The notes below the pieces were generated by a model that saw only the letters and a list, made by a program, of their open reading frames with translations, was not told where the DNA came from and did not search any database. Both the position numbers and the translations under genes were made by a program. From assembly GCA_036005125.1 (NCBI GenBank), contig DASYQV010000253.1:1-33760 (forward strand): a stretch of DNA of 33,760 nucleotides, written 5' to 3'. Below are positions 26,415 through 33,760 of this stretch, piece after piece. The number at the start of each line of letters is the position of its first letter. Positions within the stretch are counted from its first letter, which is position 1. Origin of the DNA: DASYQV01 sp036005125 (GTDB taxonomy: Bacteria; Acidobacteriota; Vicinamibacteria; Vicinamibacterales; UBA2999).

Positions 26415-27989
26415 CTAAGACTGTTTCTCCGGTTTCTGACGCCCTGTGAGCTCGCCGAGCGCGTCTCCGACGTGCGCGAGCACGTCCGACGCAATCATCG
26501 ACACCTCGCCTTCGCTCGCCTCGGCGCGATCACCGGCGGCGCCGTGAAGGAACACCGCGAGGCGGCAGGCGGCTTCGGCGTCGAGCAACTGGCCCAGCCA
26601 TGCCGCAATCATGCCCGTGAGCACGTCGCCCGTCCCTCCGGTGGCCATCCCGGCATTGCCCGTCGGGTTGATGAAAACGCGTCCCTCGGGCGTGGCAATC
26701 ACGGTCCGGTGTCCTTTGAGCACCACGTAGACGTGGTGTGTAGTCGCGAAGTCCATAGCCACCTCAATCCGGTTCGCCTGGACCTCGTCGGAGCTGCTGC
26801 CGATGAGGCGCGCCATCTCCCCCGGATGCGGTGTGATGATGACGCGCCGCTCCTCGCGGCCGACGAGCCGGCCGGGGTCCTCGGCCAGCACCGTGAGCGC
26901 GTCGGCATCGAGCACGAGCGGGACCTCGGACCGGTCGAGCAGCGTGCGCACGAACTCCTTCACGCTCGCGCCGCGGCCGAGTCCCGGACCGCATGCGATC
27001 ACGTCCTGCTCGAACTCGAGCACCCGCTCGACGGCCGCGGCCGCCACCTGGCCGTCGCTGGTATCCTCGAGCGGCTCGGTCATGAATTCCGGGGCGAGTG
27101 ACGCAACGATCGGCAGACACGAGGCGGGCGTGGCGACCGTGACCAGTCCGGCCCCGGACCGCAGCGCGCCGAGCGCGGCCAGGTATGCCGCGCCGGTCTT
27201 TCCCCGCGAGCCCGCAATGACGAGCACGCGTCCGAAGTCGCCCTTGTGCGAGTCGGCGGAGCGCGGCTCGATGAGCGCGCGAACGTCCTCGCGTGTCAGC
27301 AGCTCGATGTACGGCCCCTCCAGGCCGTCGATCACATCCCCTGGAATACCGATGTCGGCAATGACGACATCGCCCGCGCGGGCCTCGGCAGGCGGCAGGA
27401 CGAGCGGCAGCTTCGGCGCGGCGAGCGTGACGGTCATCGAGGCGTCGATGCAGTCGCCGATCAGGTGCGGCGTATCCGCCGACATGCCGCTCGGCAGGTC
27501 GATCGCCACGACGGGAATGCCCGACGTGTTGACGTCGGCGACCACGGTTTCGAGCATGCCCGCGAGCGCCGATTTGAGGCCGGTGCCGAAGATCGCGTCG
27601 ACGATCAGCGTGCAGCGGGAGACCTCGGAGGAGTGAAGCTCCCAGGCCTGTTCGTCGTTGATCTCGACGACGGTGACGCCGAGACGGCCCAGGACGTCGA
27701 GGTTGGCGCGGGCGTCGCCGCGAACGTCCGACACGGCGCCGATGACGAAGACGGCGCACTCGATGCCACGCTGCAGGAGCGTGCGCGCCACGACGAAGCC
27801 GTCGCCCCCGTTGTTGCCGCGGCCGCAGAGCACGGCGACGCGGCCCTTGAGGCACTCCTCATAGCCCGCCTCGATCGCCGCGACGACCTGGCGTCCGGCA
27901 TTCTCCATCAGGACGAGCGACGGGATGCCGATCTCTTCAATGGTGTAGCGATCGGCCTCGCGCATCTGCGCGGCGTTGAGGATTCGCAC
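26415..27989 (-). CDS. nnr: Bifunctional NAD(P)H-hydrate epimerase / ADP-dependent NAD(P)HX dehydratase
   Basis: 524 residues, the fused form. The N-terminal YjeF epimerase domain (about 1-215) begins MRILNAAQMREADRYTIEE and has the nucleotide motif CGRGNNGGDGFVVAR (55-69). The C-terminal ribokinase-like dehydratase domain (about 235-515) has IITPHPGEMARLIG and the catalytic region GNAGMATGGTGDVLTG (444-459, with Asp455). The enzyme repairs hydrated NADH and NADPH, damage products of the cofactors. GTG 27989 is taken as start because it gives the conserved N terminus; there is no Shine-Dalgarno sequence, but a TACACT (28005-28000) lies just upstream. It heads the operon with tsaE. Confidence 0.95.
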   Translation of the reverse strand: MRILNAAQMREADRYTIEEIGIPSLVLMENAGRQVVAAIEAGYEECLKGRVAVLCGRGNNGGDGFVVARTLLQRGIECAVFVIGAVSDVRGDARANLDVLGRLGVTVVEINDEQAWELHSSEVSRCTLIVDAIFGTGLKSALAGMLETVVADVNTSGIPVVAIDLPSGMSADTPHLIGDCIDASMTVTLAAPKLPLVLPPAEARAGDVVIADIGIPGDVIDGLEGPYIELLTREDVRALIEPRSADSHKGDFGRVLVIAGSRGKTGAAYLAALGALRSGAGLVTVATPASCLPIVASLAPEFMTEPLEDTSDGQVAAAAVERVLEFEQDVIACGPGLGRGASVKEFVRTLLDRSEVPLVLDADALTVLAEDPGRLVGREERRVIITPHPGEMARLIGSSSDEVQANRIEVAMDFATTHHVYVVLKGHRTVIATPEGRVFINPTGNAGMATGGTGDVLTGMIAAWLGQLLDAEAACRLAVFLHGAAGDRAEASEGEVSMIASDVLAHVGDALGELTGRQKPEKQS

Positions 27990-28046
27990 GGGTTGCGAAA
28001 GTGTACTACAAAGGGTACGCTGCCCTACCGAGGTGTCCGGCTCTCA

Positions 28047-28132
28047 ATTCTTGATTCGTGATTCTTGATTCTCGATTCTTGATTTTTGGGGTCCGATCTG
28101 AAATCAAGAATCATGAATCACGAATCATGAAT
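28047..28132. repeat. AT-rich inverted repeat built from GATTC words
   Basis: The left arm (28047-28085) is a run of TTGATTC/GTGATTC-type 6-8-mers and the right arm (28101-28132) is its reverse complement with a few changes and one unit fewer; the loop is about 15 bases (GGGGTCCGATCTG core). The composition is far more AT-rich than its surroundings. It fills the divergent gap between nnr and the aminotransferase gene and shares GATTCGTGAT with 576-585. Confidence 0.75.
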
Positions 28133-28150
28133 GGTCCGGGTTAACCAGCG

Positions 28151-29035
28151 ATGGCCACGGTCTTGTCGATGACAGCGACGGTGAATGTCAACGGCCGCAT
28201 CTCGGGCGAGAAGGATGCGCTCATCTCGGTCTTCGATCATGGGTTCTTGTACGGCGAGGGCGTCTACGAGACGCTGCGGACGTACAGCGGCAGGCCGTTT
28301 CTGTACGACCGTCACATGCGGCGGCTGCGGCGTTCCGCGGAGATGATCGAGCTCGCCGTGCCGTTGACGGACGAACAGTTCGCGGAGCGGGTCCGGGAGA
28401 CGATGGCTGCAGCCAATCTCGACGGCGCGGAGGCTTACATACGAATCCTGCTCACACGCGGCATCGGCGAGCTCACCTACGATGTGAAGGCGACGCCCAC
28501 GCCGTCAGTTGTCATCATCGTCAAGCTGCATCAGAACCCGCCGGCCGAAACCTACGACCGGGGTGTCACCGTCTGCCTGTCGCCGATCCTGCGCAATCAT
28601 CCGGGCTCGGTCAACCCGATGATCAAGAGCAACAACCTGATGAACAACGCCCTGGCCATGCAGGACGCGATGCGCCGGGGCGCCTTCGAAGCCGTCATGC
28701 GGAACTACCGGGGCGAGCTCAGCGAGTGCACCACGTCGAACCTGTTCGTGGTGAAGAACGGCGTGGCGCTGACGCCTCCACTCGACGCCGGCCTCCTGCC
28801 GGGAATTACGCGCGAGTTCTTCTTCGAGGTCGGCAAGGAGTTGGGCATCGACGTCCGCGAGCAGGTCTTACGGGACGAGGACCTGCTCGGCGCCGACGAA
28901 GCGTTCCTGACGAGCACCACGAGGGAAGCGATTCCGATCGTGAAGGTAGACGATCGAAGAATCGGCGCGGGTGTGCCCGGTCCCGTCACGAAGACGTTGC
29001 TCGAGGGGTTCCGCCGACGAGCGCACGCCAGCTAG
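28151..29035 (+). CDS. PLP-dependent class IV aminotransferase (branched-chain / D-amino acid type)
   Basis: 294 residues, fold type IV. Motifs: ISVFDHGFLYGEGVYETLRT (25-44), LYDRHMRRLRRSAEMI (51-66), the PLP lysine K159 in MIKSNNLMNNALA, E192 in GELSECTTSNLFVV, and TPPLDAGLLPGITR (208-221). The family includes IlvE (branched-chain amino acids), Dat (D-alanine) and PabC (aminodeoxychorismate lyase); residues seen here do not settle which, although IlvE- or Dat-like is likeliest from length. ATG 28151 is used; Met7 (28169) is equally possible, as neither has a Shine-Dalgarno sequence. It converges on gcvP with only 20 bp between the stops and no terminator. Confidence 0.85.
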   Translation: MATVLSMTATVNVNGRISGEKDALISVFDHGFLYGEGVYETLRTYSGRPFLYDRHMRRLRRSAEMIELAVPLTDEQFAERVRETMAAANLDGAEAYIRILLTRGIGELTYDVKATPTPSVVIIVKLHQNPPAETYDRGVTVCLSPILRNHPGSVNPMIKSNNLMNNALAMQDAMRRGAFEAVMRNYRGELSECTTSNLFVVKNGVALTPPLDAGLLPGITREFFFEVGKELGIDVREQVLRDEDLLGADEAFLTSTTREAIPIVKVDDRRIGAGVPGPVTKTLLEGFRRRAHAS

Positions 29036-29055
29036 GAGATGGGCCATTCGATTGT

Positions 29056-31926
29056 CTACGCGAAGGTCTCGAGCGGGGGGCACGAGCAGAAGAGGTTCCG
29101 GTCGCCGTACGGGTTGTCAATGCGTCCCACGGGAGGCCAGAACTTGTTCGCGCGCACGAACGGCAGCGGGAACGCCGCTTCCTCGCGCGAATAGGGGTGC
29201 GTCCACTCGCTCGCCGACACGACGTCCGCCGTGTGCGGCGCATTCTTCAGCACGTTGTCCTGCCGGTCGGCCTTGCCCGACACCACCGCGTCGATCTCCG
29301 CCCGGATCCGAATCAACGCATCGCAGAACCGATCGAGCTCCGCCTTGTCCTCGCTCTCCGTCGGCTCGACCATGATGGTGCCGGGCACGGGGAACGAGAC
29401 GGTGGGGGCGTGGAATCCATAGTCCATGAGCCGCTTGGCGACATCCGCTTCATCGATGCCCGCAGCCTTGAACGCCCGGAGGTCGAAGATCAGCTCATGC
29501 GCCACCCTGCCATTCGCCCGTGCGTAAAGCACCGGATAGTGCTTTTCCAGACGCGCTTTGACGTAGTTGGCATTCAGGATGGCGTAGCGGGTTGCATCCC
29601 GGAGTCCCTCGCGCCCGAGGAGGCGGATATACGCGTAAGAAATCAGAAGGATGCTGGCGCTGCCCCATGGCGCCGCCGAGACCGCGTGAATGGCACGCTC
29701 GCCGCCAGTCTTGACGAGCGGATGCCCCGGCAGGTACGGCGCCAGGTGTGCGGCCACGCCAATCGGTCCCATCCCGGGACCTCCTCCCCCATGGGGAATC
29801 GCGAACGTCTTGTGCAGGTTGAGGTGACAGACGTCGGCGCCGATGATCGCGGGGCTCGTCAGGCCCACCTGCGCGTTCATGTTCGCCCCATCCATGTAAA
29901 CCTGGCCGCCGTGCTCGTGGACGATGCGGCAGATCTCAGTGATGTCGTCTTCGAACACGCCATGCGTGGACGGATAGGTGATCATCAGGCACGAAAGCCT
30001 GTCCCGGTGCTCCGCGGCCTTCTTCCGCAGGTCGGCGACGTCCACGTTGCCGTTTGGCGCCGTGGCCACGACGACCACGCGCATACCAGCCATCGCGGCA
30101 CTGGCCGGGTTCGTGCCGTGCGCCGAGGCGGGAATGAGCACGACGTCGCGATGACCTTCCCCTCGATCGCGGTGGTACGCGCGGATGGCCATGAGACCCG
30201 CGAACTCGCCCTGCGCGCCGGAATTCGGCTGCAGCGACACGGCCGCAAAACCGGTGATTTCGCACAGGGCCGCTTCGAGCTCGCGGCACACCTGCATGTA
30301 GCCGTCGGCCTGCTCGACGGGCGTGAACGGGTGCACGCGGCTGAAGTGCTCCCATGTCACCGGAATCATCTCGGTTGCCGCATTCAGCTTCATCGTGCAG
30401 GAGCCGAGCGGAATCATCGACGTGTCGAGACCGATGTCTTTCCGCTCGAGGCTCCGGATGTATCGCATCATCTCGGTTTCCGAGCGATGCGTGTTGAAGA
30501 CGGGGTGGGTCAGGTACCGGCTCGTCCGACGGAGTGACGACGGATACCCGTCGTCGGACACCTCGAAGTCGATTGCAGGCGCTTCCTTCCCGATTGCGCC
30601 GGCGAACACGGCCACGACGTCGCGCACGTCGTGTGTCGTGACGGTCTCGTTCAGCGCGACGGAGACCGTGCGGTCGTCGATGTAGCGGAAATTGATGCCG
30701 GCCGCGAGCGCGCGTTCGCGCACGGCCGCGACGCCCGACGGGACATCGATGCGCAGCGTATCGAAGTAGGACGAATTGCCCTGCGGGAGGCCCAGCGTTC
30801 GAAGCGCCCGCTCGAGCACACGGGCGAGCGCGTGCACCCGCGAGGCGATCGCTCTCAGCCCCTCGGGACCGTGATACACGGCGTACATCGCGGCCATGTT
30901 CGCGAGCAGGGCCTGTGCGGTGCAGATGTTCGACGTGGCCCGTTCGCGGCGGATGTGCTGTTCGCGTGTCGCGAGCGCCATTCGATACGCCTTGCGGCCG
31001 TGCGCGTCCACCGAGACGCCGATGATGCGCCCCGGCATCTGCCGCACAAAGGCGTTCCGCGTCGCGAAGAACGCGGCATGCGGCCCACCATACCCGAGCG
31101 GCACGCCGAAGCGCTGAGAGCTTCCGAACACGACGTCCGCGCCCATCTCCCCGGGCGGTGTGACCAGAGCCAGCGACAGCAGATCGGCTCCGACGGCCGC
31201 CAGAACCCCAGCCTCGTGCGCTCGCGCGATAAGTGCGCTAAGGTCCTCGACCGCGCCGGATTCGTCCGGATACTGCAGCATCATGCCGAAGACACGCGCG
31301 TCAAACTGCATCGAGTCGGTCGGTCCGACGTGGAGGTCGATCTCGAGAGGCTCGGCCCGTGTCTTGAGGACGTCGATCGTCTGTGGCAGGCAGCGATCGC
31401 TCACCAGGAACAGGCCACGTTCGCCGGAACCGGGCTTGTTCGTGCGGACACGATGCAGGAGCGTCATCGCCTCGGCCGCCGCCGTCGCCTCGTCCAGCAG
31501 CGACGCGTTCGCCACCTCCATGCCCGTCAGGTCGGCGACCATCGTCTGGAAGTTGAGCAGCGACTCGAGCCGGCCCTGCGCAATTTCGGCCTGGTACGGC
31601 GTATAAGGCGTATACCAGCCTGGATTCTCCATCACCATGCGCAGGATCACCGACGGTGTGATGGTGTCGTGGTACCCGAGGCCGATGTACGAGCGGAACG
31701 TCCTGTTCTTGCGAGCAATGCGCGTCAGCCGGCGCAGGTACTCGTGTTCGCTCTCGGCCGGCGGCAGATTGAGCGGCCGCTTCAGACGGATGGACGCAGG
31801 GATTGCCTCATGAATCAGCGCCTCGAGCGACGCCGCGCCAACCTCGCGAAGCATCGCGTCGCGTTCGTCGGGGGACGGACCGATGTGACGGGACGGGAAG
31901 TAATCCGAAGCGTCCAGTATGTTCAT
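29056..31926 (-). CDS. gcvP: Glycine dehydrogenase (decarboxylating), P protein of the glycine cleavage system
   Basis: 956 residues, the undivided homodimeric form (other lineages split it into GcvPA and GcvPB). The N-terminal half begins with FPSRHIGPSPDERDAMLREV and contains IGLGYHDTITP. The C-terminal half has the PLP lysine K706 in LNLHKTFAIPHGGGGPGMGP and the conserved SAAPWGSASILLISYAYI. It decarboxylates glycine and passes the aminomethyl group to lipoyl-GcvH. It is the last gene of the gcvT-gcvH-gcvP operon, 51 bp after gcvH, with no Shine-Dalgarno sequence. The dihydrolipoyl dehydrogenase (L protein) is not in the window. Confidence 0.98.
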   Translation of the reverse strand: MNILDASDYFPSRHIGPSPDERDAMLREVGAASLEALIHEAIPASIRLKRPLNLPPAESEHEYLRRLTRIARKNRTFRSYIGLGYHDTITPSVILRMVMENPGWYTPYTPYQAEIAQGRLESLLNFQTMVADLTGMEVANASLLDEATAAAEAMTLLHRVRTNKPGSGERGLFLVSDRCLPQTIDVLKTRAEPLEIDLHVGPTDSMQFDARVFGMMLQYPDESGAVEDLSALIARAHEAGVLAAVGADLLSLALVTPPGEMGADVVFGSSQRFGVPLGYGGPHAAFFATRNAFVRQMPGRIIGVSVDAHGRKAYRMALATREQHIRRERATSNICTAQALLANMAAMYAVYHGPEGLRAIASRVHALARVLERALRTLGLPQGNSSYFDTLRIDVPSGVAAVRERALAAGINFRYIDDRTVSVALNETVTTHDVRDVVAVFAGAIGKEAPAIDFEVSDDGYPSSLRRTSRYLTHPVFNTHRSETEMMRYIRSLERKDIGLDTSMIPLGSCTMKLNAATEMIPVTWEHFSRVHPFTPVEQADGYMQVCRELEAALCEITGFAAVSLQPNSGAQGEFAGLMAIRAYHRDRGEGHRDVVLIPASAHGTNPASAAMAGMRVVVVATAPNGNVDVADLRKKAAEHRDRLSCLMITYPSTHGVFEDDITEICRIVHEHGGQVYMDGANMNAQVGLTSPAIIGADVCHLNLHKTFAIPHGGGGPGMGPIGVAAHLAPYLPGHPLVKTGGERAIHAVSAAPWGSASILLISYAYIRLLGREGLRDATRYAILNANYVKARLEKHYPVLYARANGRVAHELIFDLRAFKAAGIDEADVAKRLMDYGFHAPTVSFPVPGTIMVEPTESEDKAELDRFCDALIRIRAEIDAVVSGKADRQDNVLKNAPHTADVVSASEWTHPYSREEAAFPLPFVRANKFWPPVGRIDNPYGDRNLFCSCPPLETFA

Positions 31927-31977
31927 GGAATTCTGGTTGCCGACGACGGAGGGTGCCCGCGCGGGCTCAGGGCCTTC

Positions 31978-32349
31978 CTACCGGGTCAACTCCTGGTACT
32001 GCGCGCTGTCGAGAAGCGAACGAGTCTCGCCGGGGTTCGCGAGACGCACCTTGATCATCCATGTCCCGTGCGGATTGCTGTTGACCACTTCGGGGTGGCT
32101 CTTGAGCTCGGCGTTCACCTCGACGATGTCGCCGCTCATCGGGGCAAAGAGCTCCGAGACCGCCTTCACCGATTCAATCGATCCGAACGAGTCGCCCGCG
32201 GTGATTCTCTTGCCGGCATCCGGCAGATCGACGTAGACGACGTCGCCGAGCTGCTTCTGCGCGTAATCCGTGATTCCGATCTCTGCCGTATCGCCGGAAA
32301 TCCGAATCCACTCGTGGTCCTTCGTGTATCTGAGATCCGCGGGATACAT
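31978..32349 (-). CDS. gcvH: Glycine cleavage system H protein
   Basis: 123 residues, the normal size. The lipoylated lysine is K62 in SFGSIESVKAVSELFAPMSG, and the N terminus PADLRYTKDHEWIRI and the GDVVYVDLPDAGK segment are typical. H protein carries the aminomethyl intermediate between P, T and L proteins on its lipoyl arm. AGGAGAGGAC directly before ATG 32349 is the strongest ribosome binding site in this operon, fitting the need for excess H protein. It lies 63 bp after gcvT. Confidence 0.98.
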   Translation of the reverse strand: MYPADLRYTKDHEWIRISGDTAEIGITDYAQKQLGDVVYVDLPDAGKRITAGDSFGSIESVKAVSELFAPMSGDIVEVNAELKSHPEVVNSNPHGTWMIKVRLANPGETRSLLDSAQYQELTR

Positions 32350-32412
32350 GTCCTCTCCTGGGCGACCCGGGCTCGAGCGCTCACATGTTGATTGCGCAAA
32401 CCGGGGCCGCGC

Positions 32413-33558
32413 CTACTTTGCCCGCTTGTAGAACGGCAGTGGCACAACCTTCGCCCGACTGGCGCGCCCGCGTACGTCGATGTCGAATTCCGTGCCGGGC
32501 TCCGTGAGAGCGGTCGGCAGGTACGCCATGCCGATCGCCTTTTTCACGTACGGCGTTTGTGTGCCGCTCGTCACGATGCCAATCCGTTCGCCGTTGCGCA
32601 CCACCGGGTAACCATGTCGCGCGATGCCCCGATCGATCAACTCGAATCCCACGAGCTTCCGGCCGACCCCCCGCTCCTTCTGCTCGCGCAGCCGCTCGTG
32701 CCCGATGAACCGATCTTTCTTCCAGCCGACAATCCATCCCAGGTCCGCTTCGAGCACCGACGTTGTTTCGTCGATGTCGTTGCCATAGAGGCGCATGGCC
32801 GCCTCGAGACGCAGCGTGTCGCGCGCCGCGAGGCCACATGGAATGACGTCGGCCGAGCGTCCCGACTCCATGACAGCCCGCCACACCTGGTCCGCCTGGT
32901 TGGGACGACAGAAAATCTCGAATCCGTCCTCGCCCGTGTAACCGGTACGGGAAATCGTCGCCAATGCGGAGGCAACTTCGCCGCTCGCGAACCAGTAGTA
33001 CTTGATCTCATCCAGGTCGACGCCGGTCAACGGCTTGAGGACCTCGCGCGCGGCGGGTCCCTGGATCGCGATCAGCGCATATCGACTGCTCGCGTCGACC
33101 ACCGCGACCTCGCCCATGTCCGCGATCTGTGAGGCGATCCACTGGTAGTCCTTGACGATGTTCGAGGCGTTGACGACGAGCATGAAATGATTCGGCGCCA
33201 TGCGGTAGACGAGCATGTCATCGACGAAAGTCCCCTCGGGTGTCGTCAGCGCGCTGTAGTGCGCCTGGCCGACCTGAAGCCGGCTGGCGTCGTTGCTCGA
33301 GATGCGCTGGACCGCGGCCAGCGCGTTCCTGCCCGCGATCTCGAGCTCACCCATGTGGCTCACGTCGAACAGGCCGGCCCGCGTGCGCACCGCCATGTGC
33401 TCGTTGGCGACGCCGGAATACTCGACGGGCATGTCCCAGCCCGCAAAGGGCACCATCCGGGCGTCAGACGCGCGGTGACGAGCGTGGAGCGGAGTTTTCT
33501 TCAGAGGAGCCGCGGCCGTGTCGGTCATGAACGGTGTTCGGGGCGGGGCCAGACCCAC
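32413..33558 (-). CDS. gcvT: Glycine cleavage system T protein (aminomethyltransferase)
   Basis: 381 residues from GTG 33558, which has GAGAGG 5 bp upstream; ATG 33528 (Met11) is an alternative without a Shine-Dalgarno sequence. Conserved motifs: KKTPLHARHRASDARMVPFAGWDMPV, GLFDVSHMGELEI, the folate-binding region near YTGEDGFEIFC, and the C-terminal GYPVV...GIVTSGTQTPYVKKAIG. It transfers the methylene group from aminomethyl-H protein to tetrahydrofolate, releasing ammonia. It is the first gene of the gcvTHP operon, following a candidate promoter at about 33612-33641. Confidence 0.97.
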   Translation of the reverse strand: MGLAPPRTPFMTDTAAAPLKKTPLHARHRASDARMVPFAGWDMPVEYSGVANEHMAVRTRAGLFDVSHMGELEIAGRNALAAVQRISSNDASRLQVGQAHYSALTTPEGTFVDDMLVYRMAPNHFMLVVNASNIVKDYQWIASQIADMGEVAVVDASSRYALIAIQGPAAREVLKPLTGVDLDEIKYYWFASGEVASALATISRTGYTGEDGFEIFCRPNQADQVWRAVMESGRSADVIPCGLAARDTLRLEAAMRLYGNDIDETTSVLEADLGWIVGWKKDRFIGHERLREQKERGVGRKLVGFELIDRGIARHGYPVVRNGERIGIVTSGTQTPYVKKAIGMAYLPTALTEPGTEFDIDVRGRASRAKVVPLPFYKRAK

Positions 33559-33603
33559 CAGGGCCTCTCAGCAGAGTGCCTTCGCTGGTCGGCGCAGCGC
33601 ACA

Positions 33604-33641
33604 ACCGTTTAACGGTACTATGCGCTAGAACGCAGGGTCAA
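33604..33641 (-). promoter_or_regulatory. Candidate gcv operon promoter with overlapping palindrome
   Basis: Minus strand TTGACC (33641-33636), an 18-bp spacer and TACCGT (33617-33612). A 13-bp perfect palindrome, ACCGTTTAACGGT (33604-33616), overlaps the -10 box and the predicted start, the place where a repressor would act. The leader to GTG 33558 would be about 47 nt. I see no glycine riboswitch in it. Confidence 0.45.
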
Positions 33642-33670
33642 GGAATGGCAGCCTCGTCGCGCCGCGCCGG

Positions 33671-33720
33671 CGAACGAGTCACGGGCTCTGCCTTTGGGTG
33701 GGAGCCGCATAACGGACTAA
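33671..33720. repeat. Palindromic intergenic element, degenerate copy 3
   Basis: Shares only the right half with the copies near secA and guaB: CGAACGAGTCAC, then GGGAGCCGCATAACGGACTAA. The left arm is missing or eroded, and a GGGCTCTGCC word (33683-33692) is inserted in the middle that recurs in the adjacent hairpin. Confidence 0.5.
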
Positions 33721-33760
33721 TCAAGGGCTCTGCCCCTGATATCTCGGCAGAGCCCTTGAT
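33720..33760. repeat. 15-bp perfect inverted repeat at the window edge
   Basis: ATCAAGGGCTCTGCC (33720-33734) pairs with GGCAGAGCCCTTGAT (33746-33760) around an 11-base loop CCTGATATCTC. The window ends at the outer base of the right arm, so the stem may be longer. It could be a terminator of a gene beyond the edge or the end of a repeat unit. Confidence 0.6.

Noticed and set aside
33559..33600. Glycine riboswitch before gcvT, suggested by CTCTCAG/CTGAGAG and CGAAGG words.
   Set aside because: The words are in the wrong order and strand for the aptamer, and neither the tandem aptamer layout nor the conserved core is present.

Overview
The window is a GC-rich, gene-dense bacterial chromosome segment. 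The family content (a TonB-dependent receptor with an N-terminal carboxypeptidase-regulatory-like domain, a lipoprotein secretin with N-terminal TPRs inside a mixed gsp/pil operon, a full-length GcvP, long GC-rich shadow frames on the opposite strand) suggests Acidobacteriota, perhaps Vicinamibacteria. That assignment is inference; no rRNA gene is present to confirm it. No phage, IS element, CRISPR array or tRNA was found.

Layout. 1-6256 (minus) is one tightly overlapping operon for a type IV pilus / type II secretion-like machine, read gspF - gspE - pilM - pilN - pilO - pilP-like - gspD, with gspD running off the left edge. 6409-8035 (minus) holds a small lytic transglycosylase and an orphan lipoprotein. 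8160-10205 (plus) is a two-gene bacterial microcompartment (BMC) locus: one hexameric shell protein and a CoA-acylating aldehyde dehydrogenase with an unusual C-terminal extension. 10432-12168 (plus) is an MltD-type lytic transglycosylase ending at a strong terminator, convergent with a large TonB-dependent receptor (12244-14670, minus). 14820-15340 is a tandem array of about 140-bp units. 15423-18149 (minus) encodes a 908-residue coiled-coil protein, divergent from comM (18411-19925). Then come an M23 peptidase, secA and guaB (all plus), tsaE and the NAD(P)HX repair enzyme (minus operon), a class IV aminotransferase (plus), and the glycine cleavage operon gcvT-gcvH-gcvP (minus).

How they fit together. 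Much of the window serves the cell envelope: secretion/pilus assembly, three peptidoglycan-active enzymes (SLT, MltD, M23), SecA and an outer-membrane receptor. The remainder is central metabolism and housekeeping. The BMC pair stands out because it lacks vertex and trimeric shell proteins, a phosphotransacylase and a signature enzyme, so it looks like a satellite locus that would need partners elsewhere.

Between genes there are several repeat families: a GTTATGCGG/CCGCATAAC palindromic element upstream of secA, downstream of guaB and (degenerate) upstream of gcvT; a GATTC-rich inverted repeat at two loci about 27 kb apart; and the large tandem array. Good sigma-70-like promoters can be read upstream of the TonB receptor, the coiled-coil gene and mltD. 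Several genes have no visible Shine-Dalgarno sequence, and three candidate promoters would give very short leaders.
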